DNA of 64,000 bases. Source: Stagonosporopsis chrysanthemi (Eukaryota; Ascomycota; Dothideomycetes; Pleosporales; Didymellaceae). Positions 19,037 to 30,860 of this stretch are shown here, one piece after another. The stretch covers positions 62,001-126,000 of the forward strand of contig JAFISE010000051.1 in NCBI GenBank assembly GCA_022560025.1, in the 5' to 3' direction. The translations under genes were made by a program, and so were the position numbers. Every line of letters begins with the position of its first letter. Within the stretch, counting starts at the first letter, position 1. The notes beneath the pieces were generated by a model. That model was not told where the DNA came from. It worked only from the letters and a program-made list of their open reading frames with translations, and searched no databases.

Positions 19037-19888
19037 TCAAGCATCCTTGCTTCCACTCAGCAAGTTCCCAATGAACTCCAACCACCAGTTTCCGTTCTGC
19101 GGCTTCTCGCCATCCTCCTGTCCCGGCTCCTCGGGCGCAGCAGTAGGTTTCGGGCCACGTGTCACGGTGCCCAATGTGGTGGGTAGACCGGGGAATCCTG
19201 GGGCCTCCGTACCTGCTGGGGCAGTAGGAAAGGGTGCGTCAGTGGGGTATGGTACTTCGCCCGTCGGCAACGGAATCTCGCCTGTTGGCACGGGGAAGGG
19301 CGCTGTTGGACCGCCTGCAGGAGGAGTGGGGAAGTCGGTGGGAAGGTCTGTCGGGAGCTCGGGGACGGCCGTATCAGTAGGGAGGCCGGGGAGCTCAGTA
19401 GCAACCTCGGTAGGGAGCCTGGTTGCCGGCTCTGTTGCGGTGGGGGTGTCGTTGGGGTCGAGGAGGCTGAAGGAGGGGAGTGCGGGGCTGCCGAGCTGGC
19501 GGTACTTCAATTCGCGTCTCTTAACTGCAGGGGCAGTGGTGGGTGCGAGCTGGTAGTCGATGTGCAGAGCCTTGATGTTGCGCTTCTCTTGGCTATCAGA
19601 CCCGGAGTAAGGGAATGGCTGCACGCCAGAGGTTCCAGAGGGGAAGGGTACGCCAGTCGCTGTGGGGAATGGAAAGGGCACTCCTGAACCGGTGCCAATT
19701 GGCGGGAAGTTTGGGAAATCGGAGGGACGAGGGCGCTCGTGCTGCTTGTCACCGCCGAAGAGAGCGTCGAGGAAGTCCCCAAAAGACGGCGCTGAATTTG
19801 TTAGTTGGCTGGCAAACTCTCCAGCATCGTAGTGAAGCCTACCTGCCACGGCGGAACCGGCGAGCGCAAGAACGAGAGCAGACTTCAT
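19037..19888 (-). CDS. secreted Pro/Thr-rich protein with dibasic sites
   Basis: Two exons, 19888-19843 and 19791-19037; the intron at 19792-19842 (GTAGGC...ACTAACA...TTCAG) is 51 bp and keeps the frame either way. Spliced, the protein is 266 aa and starts MKSALVLALAGSAVAAPSF, a good signal peptide. Residues 20-35 are hydrophobic/acidic (FGDFLDALFGGD). The middle holds two dibasic or tribasic sites, SQEKRN and AVKRRE, where kexin could cut, and the rest is repetitive LPTE/LPTD/FPTP-type Pro-Thr motifs, likely O-glycosylated. The C-terminus NWWLEFIGNLLSG is not a clear GPI signal. No catalytic domain is recognised; it may be a wall or matrix protein. The intron is judged real from its canonical sites and the better signal peptide. 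Confidence 0.65.
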   Translation of the reverse strand: MKSALVLALAGSAVAGRLHYDAGEFASQLTNSAPSFGDFLDALFGGDKQHERPRPSDFPNFPPIGTGSGVPFPFPTATGVPFPSGTSGVQPFPYSGSDSQEKRNIKALHIDYQLAPTTAPAVKRRELKYRQLGSPALPSFSLLDPNDTPTATEPATRLPTEVATELPGLPTDTAVPELPTDLPTDFPTPPAGGPTAPFPVPTGEIPLPTGEVPYPTDAPFPTAPAGTEAPGFPGLPTTLGTVTRGPKPTAAPEEPGQEDGEKPQNGNWWLEFIGNLLSGSKDA

Positions 19889-20938
19889 TTCGGTTTGTTG
19901 ATGGCGGGATTGCTTCAGTTGATGAGAGTAATTTCAGAACACAGGGTGCCGACTTGAAGGATGAAAAGAAGGACTGGCACAGCCAAAAGAATGTAGTGTC
20001 AAGAGTGACAGGAAGCTTGCTTGCAAAGCGTAGCGAAAGACGTCAACACAGAATCAATGAAGATCGGTTGATAAGCAGCACAACTCAAAGGCGGGCCGCG
20101 ATATATATACATCTTGGGGTTTTTGACGCTCCGCTCATCTGCCAGACCTGTCGGACGTGCTGTCACCCGCAGTCCCACACAAGCCAGTCGTGACAATGCT
20201 TGGGAGTTCACACCAGCCTCCCTCCAAGTAGCGCTAGAATCAGCTTTGACGTGCGCGTTTCGGCGTCAATGCGTTAGGCAAACGGCGCCATCAGGTTGCT
20301 CAATCAATCATCTTGACACACACAGTCTTGCGTCGAGGGCACTGGCCGGGTGACCTTATGCCGATCTCAATTACTGTTTCAAGACCCAGCCAGTGAATTG
20401 GAAGGACGAAGATGTGCTTTTGGGGCTTTCCGGTCTTTTCGGTCATCATCAGATCATGTCGTGCGAATGGCGATGCTTGATGGACGCAGGTGATCCGCAG
20501 ATAGATTACCACATGCACATCCTTACTCTAGCTCAAATGGTTGATTACCCCAACAAGTTGACGAGCGTTGATCGAAACTACTCGAATGAAGGGGCTCTGC
20601 GGGTCCTTTTGTCGTGTTTCATGGGTACGCGTCCCAACTGCGCCGAGCCAAATCTCGCCGCTTTGATTGGTCGCGCGACTTGGTGGTGGCACATGTCCTG
20701 TAGCAGGTATACCACCGGCTATCGACAGCTTCATGTTCTTCTGAGTCCAGCCGATGTCATATAGCTGGATTTTCCGAGCCCATCTGTCAAGTTGTGACAG
20801 GCTCTAGTTCGATGATAATGGTTCTATCAAGGAAACAGAAATCGAAGTCAGCAACGGGCGGCGCATACTCTGCGTAGCGATTGCTGCATTCCGGGTCGCC
20901 TTTGAATTCGGTCTCAGGTATGAGCAAGTGAAATAGGT
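19889..20938. other. intergenic, nothing recognised
   Basis: About 1 kb. A TATA-like run (GATATATATAC, near 20100) sits about 210 bases upstream of the minus-strand start at 19888. A plus frame at 20393-20764 has no domain and is judged to be chance. Confidence 0.4.
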
Positions 20939-22337
20939 CTACATCCATCCAAGACGTTTGGCGCCATAGCTCCATCCGCTGAGTAGAGCGGTGGCACCGG
21001 TGAAGACAATTAGAGCCCCGTAGCCACTACCGTACGCAAAGCCAGCATTGAAATTCCCTGCACGCAATAGAGCTTCAGAAAGCGGACCTGATGCGAGATT
21101 GCCGACTCCTTTACCGGCAGATAGAAAGGCGAAAATCATACCAGAGTCAGTACTGATGCGCTTCTCCTTCGTATTGCGTATGATCCCACTCCAGCTGCTC
21201 GCCTGGCAACCGGCAAACGCGCCGTACACGATGCTGAAGATGTATAGCGGTGCTAACGACGTGGAAAAGCCCCAGAGAAGGAACACGCCAGTCGCTGAAC
21301 CAATCGCTGCTACAAGAAGACAGTTCACAACATCATACTTGTCGACTGCCACACCCATGGTCAAAGAGCCCACAAAAGCCGCAGCGTTCAGTAAAATGAT
21401 AGTAACAGTACCCTCGATCGTGCTCGCTCCAAGAGACCGAGCAAAAGTAGGGAGATACATGGCTGGCAAGAAGTAGCCGATACCCTGCAGCAGGTTGCAC
21501 GACTGCAAAATGAGGAAGTCCGAGCATGTCCAGAATGACATATCGAACTTGAACGGTAGATTGACCTGCGATTGTGGCAGTCGAGGTTTGAAAAAGAAGA
21601 GGATGGGGAAGTTCAGAGCCACGAAGCTGAGTGCGCAGACTCGCAGCGTAGTCCGAAAGCCATAGTTTTGGAGAAGCCATTCCAGGATGACGGGTAGAAT
21701 TGCTCCGGACAGACCAAGACCGGCCATGGTAACTCCATACGCAAAGCCTCGTCGGCGCACCCACCATTCCTCGATATAGAAAAGGATAGGTGTCCAAGCG
21801 AGGCCGCCGCCAAGCGCATAGATGATACCCTGGGTAAGGACGAGGTGGAAGACGTTTTGGGATAACGATCCCAGTCCGAGTGCAAGGCACAAGATGACCA
21901 GACCGACTGGCGTCGCCCAGGGTCGAAGACGTGGGTAACATTTAAGAATCATGAACCAGAACGTGATGTCCATGTACATGATCCCCATTGCGCAAGCCCC
22001 GACAAGGGCGAGATTGCTAGATCCAGCAAAGTCATTGCTGGTGTAGTACTCCTGGAAGATACCATAGGTTGATGGAAAGCCTTTTTATGTTAGCAACATA
22101 ATATAAGCATGGTTTGTGGCAGCACACACCCCAGATCATCGCCTCTAACATGAAGCAAGAGAACAGAAACAACCATGCATCCTTGCCTCCATCCGTTGGT
22201 GGCAGGGAGTGGCCGTCTCCGCTCTCGGGAGGGGTTCCGGCACCTTGCGGCAGCAACTCAACATCCGTCAAAGCAGCTTCTGAGGGATTCTGCGACTGAG
22301 GGATGGGAACGATCTCTGTGTTCATATGGGGCGTCAT
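20939..22337 (-). CDS. MFS transporter, monocarboxylate-transporter-like
   Basis: Two exons, 22337-22130 and 22080-20939, with a 49-bp intron (GTGTGT...GCTAACAT...AAAAAG), 449 aa. A soluble, Pro-rich N-terminus of about 45 residues precedes helix 1 (AWLFLFSCFMLEAMIWGF), then PSTYGIFQEYYTS, the hallmark of the fungal monocarboxylate-porter-like MFS branch. About 12 membrane helices follow, with GLGLGSLSQNVFHLVLTQG and GGGLAWTPILFYIEEWWVRR (the motif-A-like loop) and the central loop FFFKPRLPQSQVN. Such proteins sit in the plasma or vacuolar membrane; substrates in fungi are mostly unknown. It is divergent from ORC4 with 408 bases between the starts. Confidence 0.88.
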
Positions 22338-22388
22338 GGCGCAATTGAATCAATGCTGTGTCATTGTACGCTGTGCAGCGTCATGGCC

Positions 22389-22397
22389 ATATATAAA
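22389..22397 (-). promoter_or_regulatory. TATA box of the MFS gene
   Basis: On the minus strand this reads TTTATATAT, 52-60 bases before the ATG at 22337, a plausible core promoter position. Confidence 0.45.
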
Positions 22398-22576
22398 GTC
22401 GATGTGAGCGGCGCTAGCTGTCAAAGGGCGCGTTTGGTGGGTGCCTCTGACGGCACATGCAAACGGCGGTGCGGCTGATGACGGGCCGTTGCAGGCTACA
22501 TGAGACTTGGTATTGAGCATGGCATGCACTGCCGGTCTGTGTTCAGAATTGCTGCGAAGTGAAAGACTTGACGATG

Positions 22577-22582
22577 ACGCGT
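22577..22582. promoter_or_regulatory. ACGCGT (MCB-type) site upstream of ORC4
   Basis: The hexamer ACGCGT, the binding site of the fungal G1/S factor MBF, occurs 164-169 bases upstream of the ORC4 start. MBF controls replication genes in yeasts, so the placement makes sense. A single hexamer can occur by chance. Confidence 0.4.
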
Positions 22583-22745
22583 TTTAGGGAAGGTGCAAGT
22601 GAGTTCCGGGGGAGGTGCAGGGATACGACGGCTATAAGCGAGGGGTGACCTGAAGTGATGGACGCGACTCGATGGCTGCGGCTGTTTACCAACAGTCGCA
22701 ATATTGCATTGGCTCGCCACCACGATGCAATACCTATAGAGCGCC

Positions 22746-25158
22746 ATGCTCCATACATCTTCGAAAACAATGGACGATTCTCCGCGCTCCGCAAAGCGAA
22801 GAAAACTCAACACGCCGAGTCGAAACGGAACCAGGACGCCTACGCAGAAGTCGACCAACAAGACCCCGGTCAGATTCTCTCGATCAGCAGCGAAAGCGAA
22901 AGGAGAGGCTTTGCCAGATGTATGGCAGGATACGGCGCGGAGGCGGAAGCCTAGGGACGGTAGCAATGGCACATTAGCGAGACCGGCAGTAGTCGAAGAC
23001 GACGACATCTTCGATGATATTGAGGGCGCATTGGGTGTGCAGAAGCCATACGCGAAAGACACCAGGCGGTCGAAGGCCGCCCCCAAAGAGCATTCAACGA
23101 CCATCGACAAGCTACAAGAGCCATCTGCGACCCCGAAACGAGGCAGACTACAATCCACCAAGAATGTACAAAGCGCAAGCCGGAGCGCTTTGAAAAGCTT
23201 GGTCAGCAATTACAAAAATGAAGCAGACCTGGACATAGGTACTCCTGACGAGCTGTCGGAGGCTGCGGCGACGCCCTCGAAGCGTATGGAGACGCCCCGT
23301 TCGGCTGCACGCAAGACACCGGTCGCAAGGTCGACGGGGCGAAAGAAGAAGGAGCGAAGCCCAGAAGATGACGAAGATCAAGACGTAGAAAAGGTCGACT
23401 TGATGGACGTGGTTGCTGCAACGCCTTCCAAGTCAATCAAACGAAGCAGACCTGCCAAGACACGAACCGAAATTCCGGACACTGAGGACGAGCTCGCAAG
23501 ACGGCCTCCACCAAGCACCACCAAGAAAGCCGCCGAGAGACGTCGAGAGAATCGCGCTGATCACATCAACAATCGATATGACGTCGAAAGCTCTCCTGTA
23601 CTGGAGGATGATGACCTCGAAGTCGACGGCAACAGCATTCTAGAGAGCGTACTCGATCCAACCGAACCAAGTCCTTTCAACAAGCCTCCATCCGCCCAGA
23701 AGACACAATCAGCACCTGCGGTTACTTACGGCAACCTTCCGGTGGGGCGCGAGCTGGACTTGCTCAAGACTATTGTCATGGAACGTATCACCGGCAAGCG
23801 GCCATCGCCTCTGGTGGGCCTTGATGAAGAGTACAAGTCCGTACATCAGCTGGTAGAGCACACTGTTACCGCAGGCGAGGGCAACTCATTGCTATTGATC
23901 GGAGCACGGGGGAGTGGAAAGACAGCGTTGGTCAACAAAGTCCTGTCAGAAGTGTCAAAGGACAATGCCCAGGACTTTCACATAATACGTTTGAGTGGCT
24001 TCGTTCATACGGATGACAAGATTGCTTTACGAGAGATCTGGCGACAGCTTGGTAAGGAAATGGAAGTTGAGGATGACGGCAGTGGCCCAGGCAAGAACTA
24101 TGCCGATACACTGCAAACGCTGCTCGCGCTACTATCACATCCCTCAGAACAAACGGGAGAGCATACAGATCATGTTGCCAAAGCGGTCATTTTTGTCATG
24201 GACGAATTCGATTTGTTCGCCCTACATCCACGTCAGACTCTGTTGTACAACCTGTTCGACATTGCTCAATCACGCAAAGCCCCTATTGCTGTCTTGGGTC
24301 TTACGACCAGGATTGATGTCACAAACAGTCTGGAGAAGCGGGTGAAGAGTCGCTTCAGCCATCGTTACGTCCACTTGAGTCTTGCGAAGACATTCAGTGC
24401 CTTCCAAGAGATTTGTAAGGCTTGTTTGGTGGTGCAGTCTGATCAATTGAGTATCGAAGAGCGAGGTATTCTTGGCGGCGGGACGAAGACCACGCCAGTC
24501 AAGATATCGAAAAGGGACCCAACAACAGACGTTCTTGGTGAATGGAACATAAACGTCGAAGTAAGGTTTCCCAACTCTCTCCCCTGACTCCCAGTTGACA
24601 CCACTACAGAAACTCTTCGCGACTCCCTCCTTTCTGACTGCTCATCTCGCACCAGCGTTCCACCTCACGAAGTCTGTTCCTTCGGTTGTGACATCTTTTC
24701 TGCTTCCCACCGCCACCCTTGGGCCTAACACTACCTTCTCACCAACCTCATCTCTCTACGCGCCGGATTCGAAGTTGACCGTTCTTCCTTCGCTAAGCAC
24801 ACTGGCTCTCTCCCTTCTCATTGCCACAGCTCGGCTAGACATCATCCTTGACTCCGATACATGCAACTTCAACATGGCGTACGACGAGTACGTCACGCTC
24901 GCGTCCAAGGCGCGCATCCAATCTGCCGCAGGCGGAATGAGCGCTAGTGGCAGTACGACAAAAGTATGGGGTAAGGATGTCGCACAGCGGGAGTGGGAAC
25001 GCCTAGTGGAGCTGGGATTCATCATGCCTGTTGTAATGGGTCAAAGTGGTGGATTCGGAATGTGTAGGTGTGATGTCGCGCTCGAGGAGATAGGTGAGAT
25101 TCTCAAAGGGGAAAAAGGTATCGATCGTGGATTGGAGAGGTGGTGTAGGGCGATTTAG
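22746..25158 (+). CDS. ORC4: origin recognition complex subunit 4
   Basis: Two exons, 22746-24560 and 24610-25158, with a 49-bp intron, 787 aa. ORC4 is an AAA+ subunit of the six-protein complex that marks replication origins and loads MCM in the nucleus. The first 340 residues are disordered and basic, with TPSR/TPSK/PRSAARK-type repeats that look like CDK-site or DNA-binding tails; this extension is typical of filamentous ascomycetes. Then comes GNLPVGRELDLLKT, Walker A GARGSGKT (386-393), Walker B VIFVMDEFDLF (Asp486, Glu487) and sensor-like AVLGLTTRIDV. The C-terminal winged-helix part is in exon 2 (VWGKDVAQREWERLVELGF). An ATG eight codons downstream (22770) is an alternative start. An MCB hexamer lies upstream. 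Confidence 0.93.
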
Positions 25159-25620
25159 AGGACTGGTGCTACGTAAACGTATTATCGTATTGCTGTATAG
25201 TCCGCATAGTCGTCGTCCTTAGAAGGTTCTGAGCGTGGCTGAAGAAGGCGGCAAGAATCCATTCATTATCGACCTGCGTAATCACGATACCAATACAGTA
25301 CTCAGAATATGATGTAAAGCGACCCAGTACCTGCATTGAGGTAATCATCTGAATACGCGCCTATACGATCGCCACTAGCGCGTGTTCGGTACCGGTACGC
25401 TCTTTCCGCCTCCCGGCCTGCAGCCTACTCTGTACACCGACATTCAACGTTCATCGCACTGCCGCCTGCTCTGCGCAAAAACTACGAGCAACCCCATGAT
25501 AGAGCCCATTGATTCAATTGTTGACAGGTCGGGCTTGAGGTGGGAGGGGGTGTTGATTTAACATCACATTTCAACGTCAGCGCAGTTGTTTGTCTCGCCA
25601 CGCTGCGCTATCGTATCGTC
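25159..25620. other. spacer between ORC4 and the ABC transporter
   Basis: Tandem same-strand genes; the stretch should hold the ORC4 terminator and ABC promoter. No ORF or repeat of note. Confidence 0.5.
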
Positions 25621-28600
25621 ATGGCGGAATTCCAGAGACCTGTACTACAATCCGAACTTGACGAGTTTTACCACCGGCCGGCTTTCGAGATACCACCGAT
25701 ATCGGAATGTCGGCATCCATGGGTGCGTGTACAATTTTTGGAAGTATGAGCTGTGTTGACGAGTGGTAGGATTCGCAATCGGCTACTTTTAGCCCCTGCG
25801 CATGGCCGTATCTCTCGTTGATACCGGTCATTGTGGGGGCGCTGATTCTGCTGACATACTCGTTGAGACTGCTCAATCCATATCGACCAACATGGACGAA
25901 GCCGTTGTTGGAAGAAAGCAAAGTCCAATCCGATGATTTTGAAGACACACCGCGACATCGGTTCGCATTGTCCACTTATGGCCTGCTGGCTATTGCATCA
26001 ATTGGTCTTGTCCAGCAAATCAGCAGTGTTTATATACCTGTTTTTGTTGCCACGTCTTCCGCGGTTCCTGCGCTCGCATGGGTGAGTATGCATATTCTTC
26101 GATGTTGCAAGTACTGACGTAGCGCAGGCGATTGCTATTGCCATCATAGTTCTTCAAAGACCTCGGGTGGCCTCACTTTCTTTGCTCTTTTTATTTGCTT
26201 CTATCGTGCTTTCTGACCTAGCAGTAATCCTGTCAAACGCAGGGGGACCTGTCCTCGCTCTGGGTCCACTTCTAGCCTTCGCGGGGATTGTTGTCATCTT
26301 GAACATGCCTATGAGGGACCCAAGTCTTCCCAATGAAGACATTAGCCCTGTCTACGGCCCGCCTACAGTAAAGCTCAGGACGCCAGAGGATAACCTGACT
26401 CCATTCCAATACATGACGGTATCATGGATGGGCCCGTTAATCAAGAAGGGCATCACGCGCAAAATGGATGACGAAGATGTATGGGACCTTGGATGGGAGT
26501 TCAAGCATGCACGGCTCCATGAGGCTTTCCGGAAACTGGAAGGGTCAGTAACGCGAAGAGTCTTCGTGGCAAATGGCATGGATGCCTTCCGAACGACAAG
26601 TATTAACCTTTTGCGACTCTGTGCAAGTAAGTCAGACCTTCTCAGCCCCCCATATGATTTAATACTGACGTTATACAGCGCTTTTGACACCAGTTCTGCT
26701 CCAGCAGCTCCTAGGCTCAATGAAAGACCCCGAGTCACCTCGCAGTGCGACCATCACATATGCTTTCATCTCGTTGTTCGTGCGCCTGCTGTCTTCACAA
26801 TGTAACGTATTCAATCTTTGGTATCAGCGACGCGCATACGAAAGGTCACGAGGTCAATTAATCACCATGCTATATGAGAAGACCCTCAATCGCAAGATCC
26901 TAGGCGCAAAACAGGAAGCTAAGGAAGAGACGCAAAGTGGCATCTCCAATGGCCATACAAATGGCGATACAAACGATCATGCAGACGGCGAGACCAGTGC
27001 TGAGCCTAATGGCGAGACCAGTGCGTCCACCCAGCCGGTGAAGACCGCACCTCAAAGCAGGCTGGGCGGCCTCTGGTCCCGCATCAGATCATTGGTTTCA
27101 AGGGAGAAAAAGGAGGAGAAAGAGGAGGAAAGTGCCGCCGCATCTATGGGCAAGATCCTCAATCTCATGCGCAACGATGTCTACGAAATCGCACAGCGTT
27201 TCTGGGAGTTCTCCGACATCGTAGTGAAGCCACTCGGAGTCATTGGATCCACTCTGCTCATCTGGCGTATGCTCGGCTGGTCCTGCTTACTTGGTGTGCT
27301 TGCTCTCGCAGTCACGCAGCTGTTCAGTGTTCTTGTTGCGCGCTATCAAGTCTACTTCGAGAAGAAGCGCAGAAAGGTAACGGATGAGAAGCTACAGCGT
27401 ACCACGCAATTCATCGAGTCGATCAGACATCTGCGTTGGTATGGTTGGCACGAAGCATGGCTCAAGGGCATTCTTGAGTCCAGACAGGCAGAGCTGCATC
27501 TGCGTGTTCTGCAAATCATCTTTCAGACATCGCTGGCTTTTATCATGAGGTTTGGATCCGGGCTGTTCCCGGCTGTCGCCTTTTACGCATTCACTAAGAT
27601 AGCTGGGAAGCCGCTCAGCGTTGATCTTATCTTCCCAGCAATCGATCTCTTCAGGCTGTTGGAGTCCTACCTGGGAGCTCTGCCTCCTCTCATTACGACT
27701 CTGCTCAATGCCTACGTTGCGATGGGTCGCATTGAATCTTTCATGGCTGAGCCTGACAAGGAAGACACTGCTGTGGTTCCTGAAGGATCTGATGATCTGG
27801 GTCTTCAAAATGCTTCGTTTGCATGGCCAGGCGTAGAAAAGAACGTGCTTGAGGACATCACCCTGTCTTTCCCACTAGGGCTGACCGTCATCTACGGTGA
27901 AGTTGCTGCGGGTAAGACAGCTTTGCTACAGGCGCTACTTGGCGAGCTCGACAAGACTGCTGGCGAGCTCATTCGTCCAGACCAGGTCGTGGGGTACTGT
28001 GCTCAAACACCCTGGCTGCAGAGTATGAGCATCCGTGATAATATTCTCTTCTCAGAGCCCTATGAAGAAACACGATACAAGCAGGTCTTGGAAGCTTGCG
28101 CGCTGATACCTGACATGGTCGAGTTCAAGCATGGCGACTTGTCGAACATCGGCGAAAACGGTATTGGATTGTCTGGAGGACAGAAGGCTCGTGTGGCTCT
28201 TGCTCGCGCCGTCTACAGCAGGGCTAAGGTCTTGTTACTTGACGATCCACTATCTGCGCTGGATCATCAAACTGCTGACTTCATCGTGCACAAGCTACTG
28301 GGCAGCGCCCTAGTCGAAGGCCGAATCACAGTGCTGGTCACCCATAGGACCGAGCTTTGCCATGACCTGACGAGGCAGTGGGTTGAGCTTGACCACGGGC
28401 GAGCGACCATCCACGAACCGACCAAGCAAGACGACCGGAACGCGCTGAAGAGAGCACAGACGAACGAATCGCTCTCGGAGGAGGATGCGAAGAAAAGAGA
28501 GGAAGAGCAAGCTGCAGCCATCCCTGAGAAGTTTATTGAAGATGAACATCGAGCTGAGGGCGGCGTCAAACTTCAAGTGTACTGGCGCTACATCAAGGCC

Positions 28601-30324
28601 GGTACACTGCAATGGTGGGCTATCTCTATTGTGGTCATGGCGCTTTTCCGTGTCCTCGATGTTGCCGAGACTTGGTTCATCAAGGCCTGGGGCGAAGGTT
28701 ACGATGGCAAGCACAATGACGGCATCTTCCACTTTCTGCCACCACCTGCCGAGAACGTCGTACCGTGGCTGTGGGGCTTCTTCCTGTTTGTTGCTGGCTC
28801 AGCAGTGCTGTTCTGGTTTACAAATGTAATCATGTTTGGGGTGGGTTACAATGCTGCGAAGTCCATCTTCAAAGAAGCCGTGGAGAAGGTCGCGCATGCA
28901 ACATTCAGATTCTACGACGTCACTCCAGTTGGACGCTTGATGAATCGGTTGACCAGCGACATGAACACGGTTGATGGTGGATTGAGTACCGCATTCACGG
29001 TCTTTGGATGGCAGATGATTGGCTTCGTTAGCTGCATCGTGGTGATTCTGTCGTCCACGCCAGCGTTTCTCGCATTTGGGCTCTTGTTGTGTTGTGGATT
29101 CATCTATAACTTCTATCGCTTCCTGCCAACTTCTCAGAGCCTGAGGCGGCTCGAGGTAAGTCCGTATGCACATCTCTGCAGACCCAGTGCTAATACTCAC
29201 AGATGGTCTCCCTGTCCCCACTCATGTCCAACTTTGGCGCACTCGTTGAAGGCTTGACCACGGTTCGCGCTTTCAACGCGCAACCGCGCTTCCAGGCTCG
29301 GGTCATTGAGGTTGTTGACAACTTCCAGAAGAACGACCACTTCTACTGGTCTCTCCAAGCTTGGCTGTCGTTTCGGTTCAGTACCATGTCGGCGAGCGCT
29401 ACACTCGTCATGACTCTTATTGCTGTGTACACAGGCATCAGCGCTGGCTTGACAGCTTTCGTGCTGATCACTGCGAGCAGATTCGTCATGTACACCGAGT
29501 ACATGTGCCGAATCTACGGTCAGCTGGAGATGCAGTTCACAAGCGTAGAGCGCGTCATCGAGCTCCTCGACCTTGAGCAGGAATCGCCCGGCACCGTAGA
29601 CCCTCCGGCATACTGGCCAACATACACGGGCGCCATCACCTTCGAGGACGCCACGATCCGCTATGCCGAGAACCTCGATCCGGCACTCCAGAACATCTCC
29701 CTCACGATCCCAGCTGGTAGCAACACGGCAGTAATTGGGCGTACAGGATCCGGGAAATCAACGCTCGCGCTCTCACTCCTCGCGACCATCACGCCAGAAA
29801 GCGGCCGCATCCTCATCGACGGCGTTGACATCTCCACGGTCAACAAACAAGCGCTGCGCTCCCGGGTCACGTTCCTCGCGCAGGAACCCGTGCTCTTCCC
29901 CGGCAGCATGCGGAAGAACCTTGATCCGCTGGACGAGTACTCAGACGGGGCGTGTGAGGGGGTGCTGGCCAAGATCGCAGGGTCCCACGGCTGGACGCTC
30001 TCGACCAACATCGAAGGCGGTGGCAAAGGGCTGTCGCAGGGTCAACGCCAGCTGGTAGGTCTTGCGCGGGCCATGTTGAGGAAGAGCCCTGTGCTCATCA
30101 TGGACGAGGCGACGGCGAGTATTGATTTCGAGACTGCGCAGCGCATTCAGAGTGTCCTGCGCGAGGAGATGAAGCAGAGCACTGTGATTACCATTGCGCA
30201 TCGGTTGGAGGCGGTCAAGAATGCGGATTATTGTGTGGTTCTGGGCAAGGGAAAGTTGATCAAGGCGGGGAGTGCGGAGGAGATGCTGCGGGAGGGGAGT
30301 GAGTTTAGTGGCATGTTGGCGTGA
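25621..30324 (+). CDS. full-length ABCC (MRP-type) transporter
   Basis: Five exons (25621-25722, 25770-26081, 26128-26626, 26679-29155, 29203-30324), 1503 aa. The order is TMD0 with about five helices, linker, TMD1, NBD1, TMD2, NBD2, the layout of ABCC exporters that move glutathione conjugates and drugs across vacuolar or plasma membranes. NBD1: Walker A GEVAAGKT (711-718), Q-loop GYCAQTPWLQ, signature LSGGQ (802-806) and LLLDDPLSALD, with Asp827 where a catalytic Glu is usual. NBD2: GRTGSGKS (1309-1316), LSQGQRQ and IMDEATASID with Glu1432. So NBD2 is probably the hydrolytic site, as is usual in ABCC. Residues between TMD helices near 26930-27130 form an acidic Gly/Asn/Thr-rich insertion (NGHTNGDTN). 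The substrate is unknown. Confidence 0.92.
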
Positions 30325-30860
30325 GGTGGTGGTGGTGCATGTATGTATGGTGTCGGTGGTACATGCACGTGTGGCGTCGGTGGTACATGCAGCATGTATG
30401 GCGTTTTCTAGAGGGTGGAAAGCTGTTTGGGGATTCTTCTCTTTCGTTGGACACAATACAAGGATTGCGAAGCCCAAGTACGTGTGTCAACCATATGCCA
30501 TATGGTGGTGTGGCTTTATCTCATACTCAAACGCACGTTGATTCTGACCAGGTACTCAGCACTGTTATTACTAAGCCATGCAGAGCGTCTGATTGGTGAG
30601 ATGAGTGTGGCTGGTGTTGGGCCTAACGCCGAGGCTTGCGCGGCGCGCCACGCATGCGGAAAGGCAGTGCACGATTGACGAAGCCGTGAATCCCGACGAG
30701 CGGACTCTGCGCACCCGCGAGGCGTTTCTGACCGGTCCTGCCTACGGCACCCTCGCCATGTCCACAGCGCAGTAGCGTGCCCGTTCTGCCCACCCTCCTA
30801 CCCAGAGCGCTCCCCTCGCCCGTGCGACGGCCCTCATTCTCCCCAGTGCGGACCCCCGAG
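30325..30860. other. spacer between the ABC transporter and AKR1
   Basis: Just after the stop, the 16-mer GTCGGTGGTACATGCA occurs twice (30352-30367 and 30376-30391), in a GGT/ATGT-rich simple-sequence stretch. The rest holds the AKR1 promoter; no gene seen. Confidence 0.45.

Noticed and set aside
20393..20764. Plus-strand ORF of 123 codons
   Set aside because: No domain or neighbours in support; composition (many Trp, Cys, His) unlike real genes here.
22496..23209. Minus-strand open frame of 237 codons
   Set aside because: It lies over the disordered 5' part of ORC4, has no domain, and its composition mirrors the repetitive coding strand.
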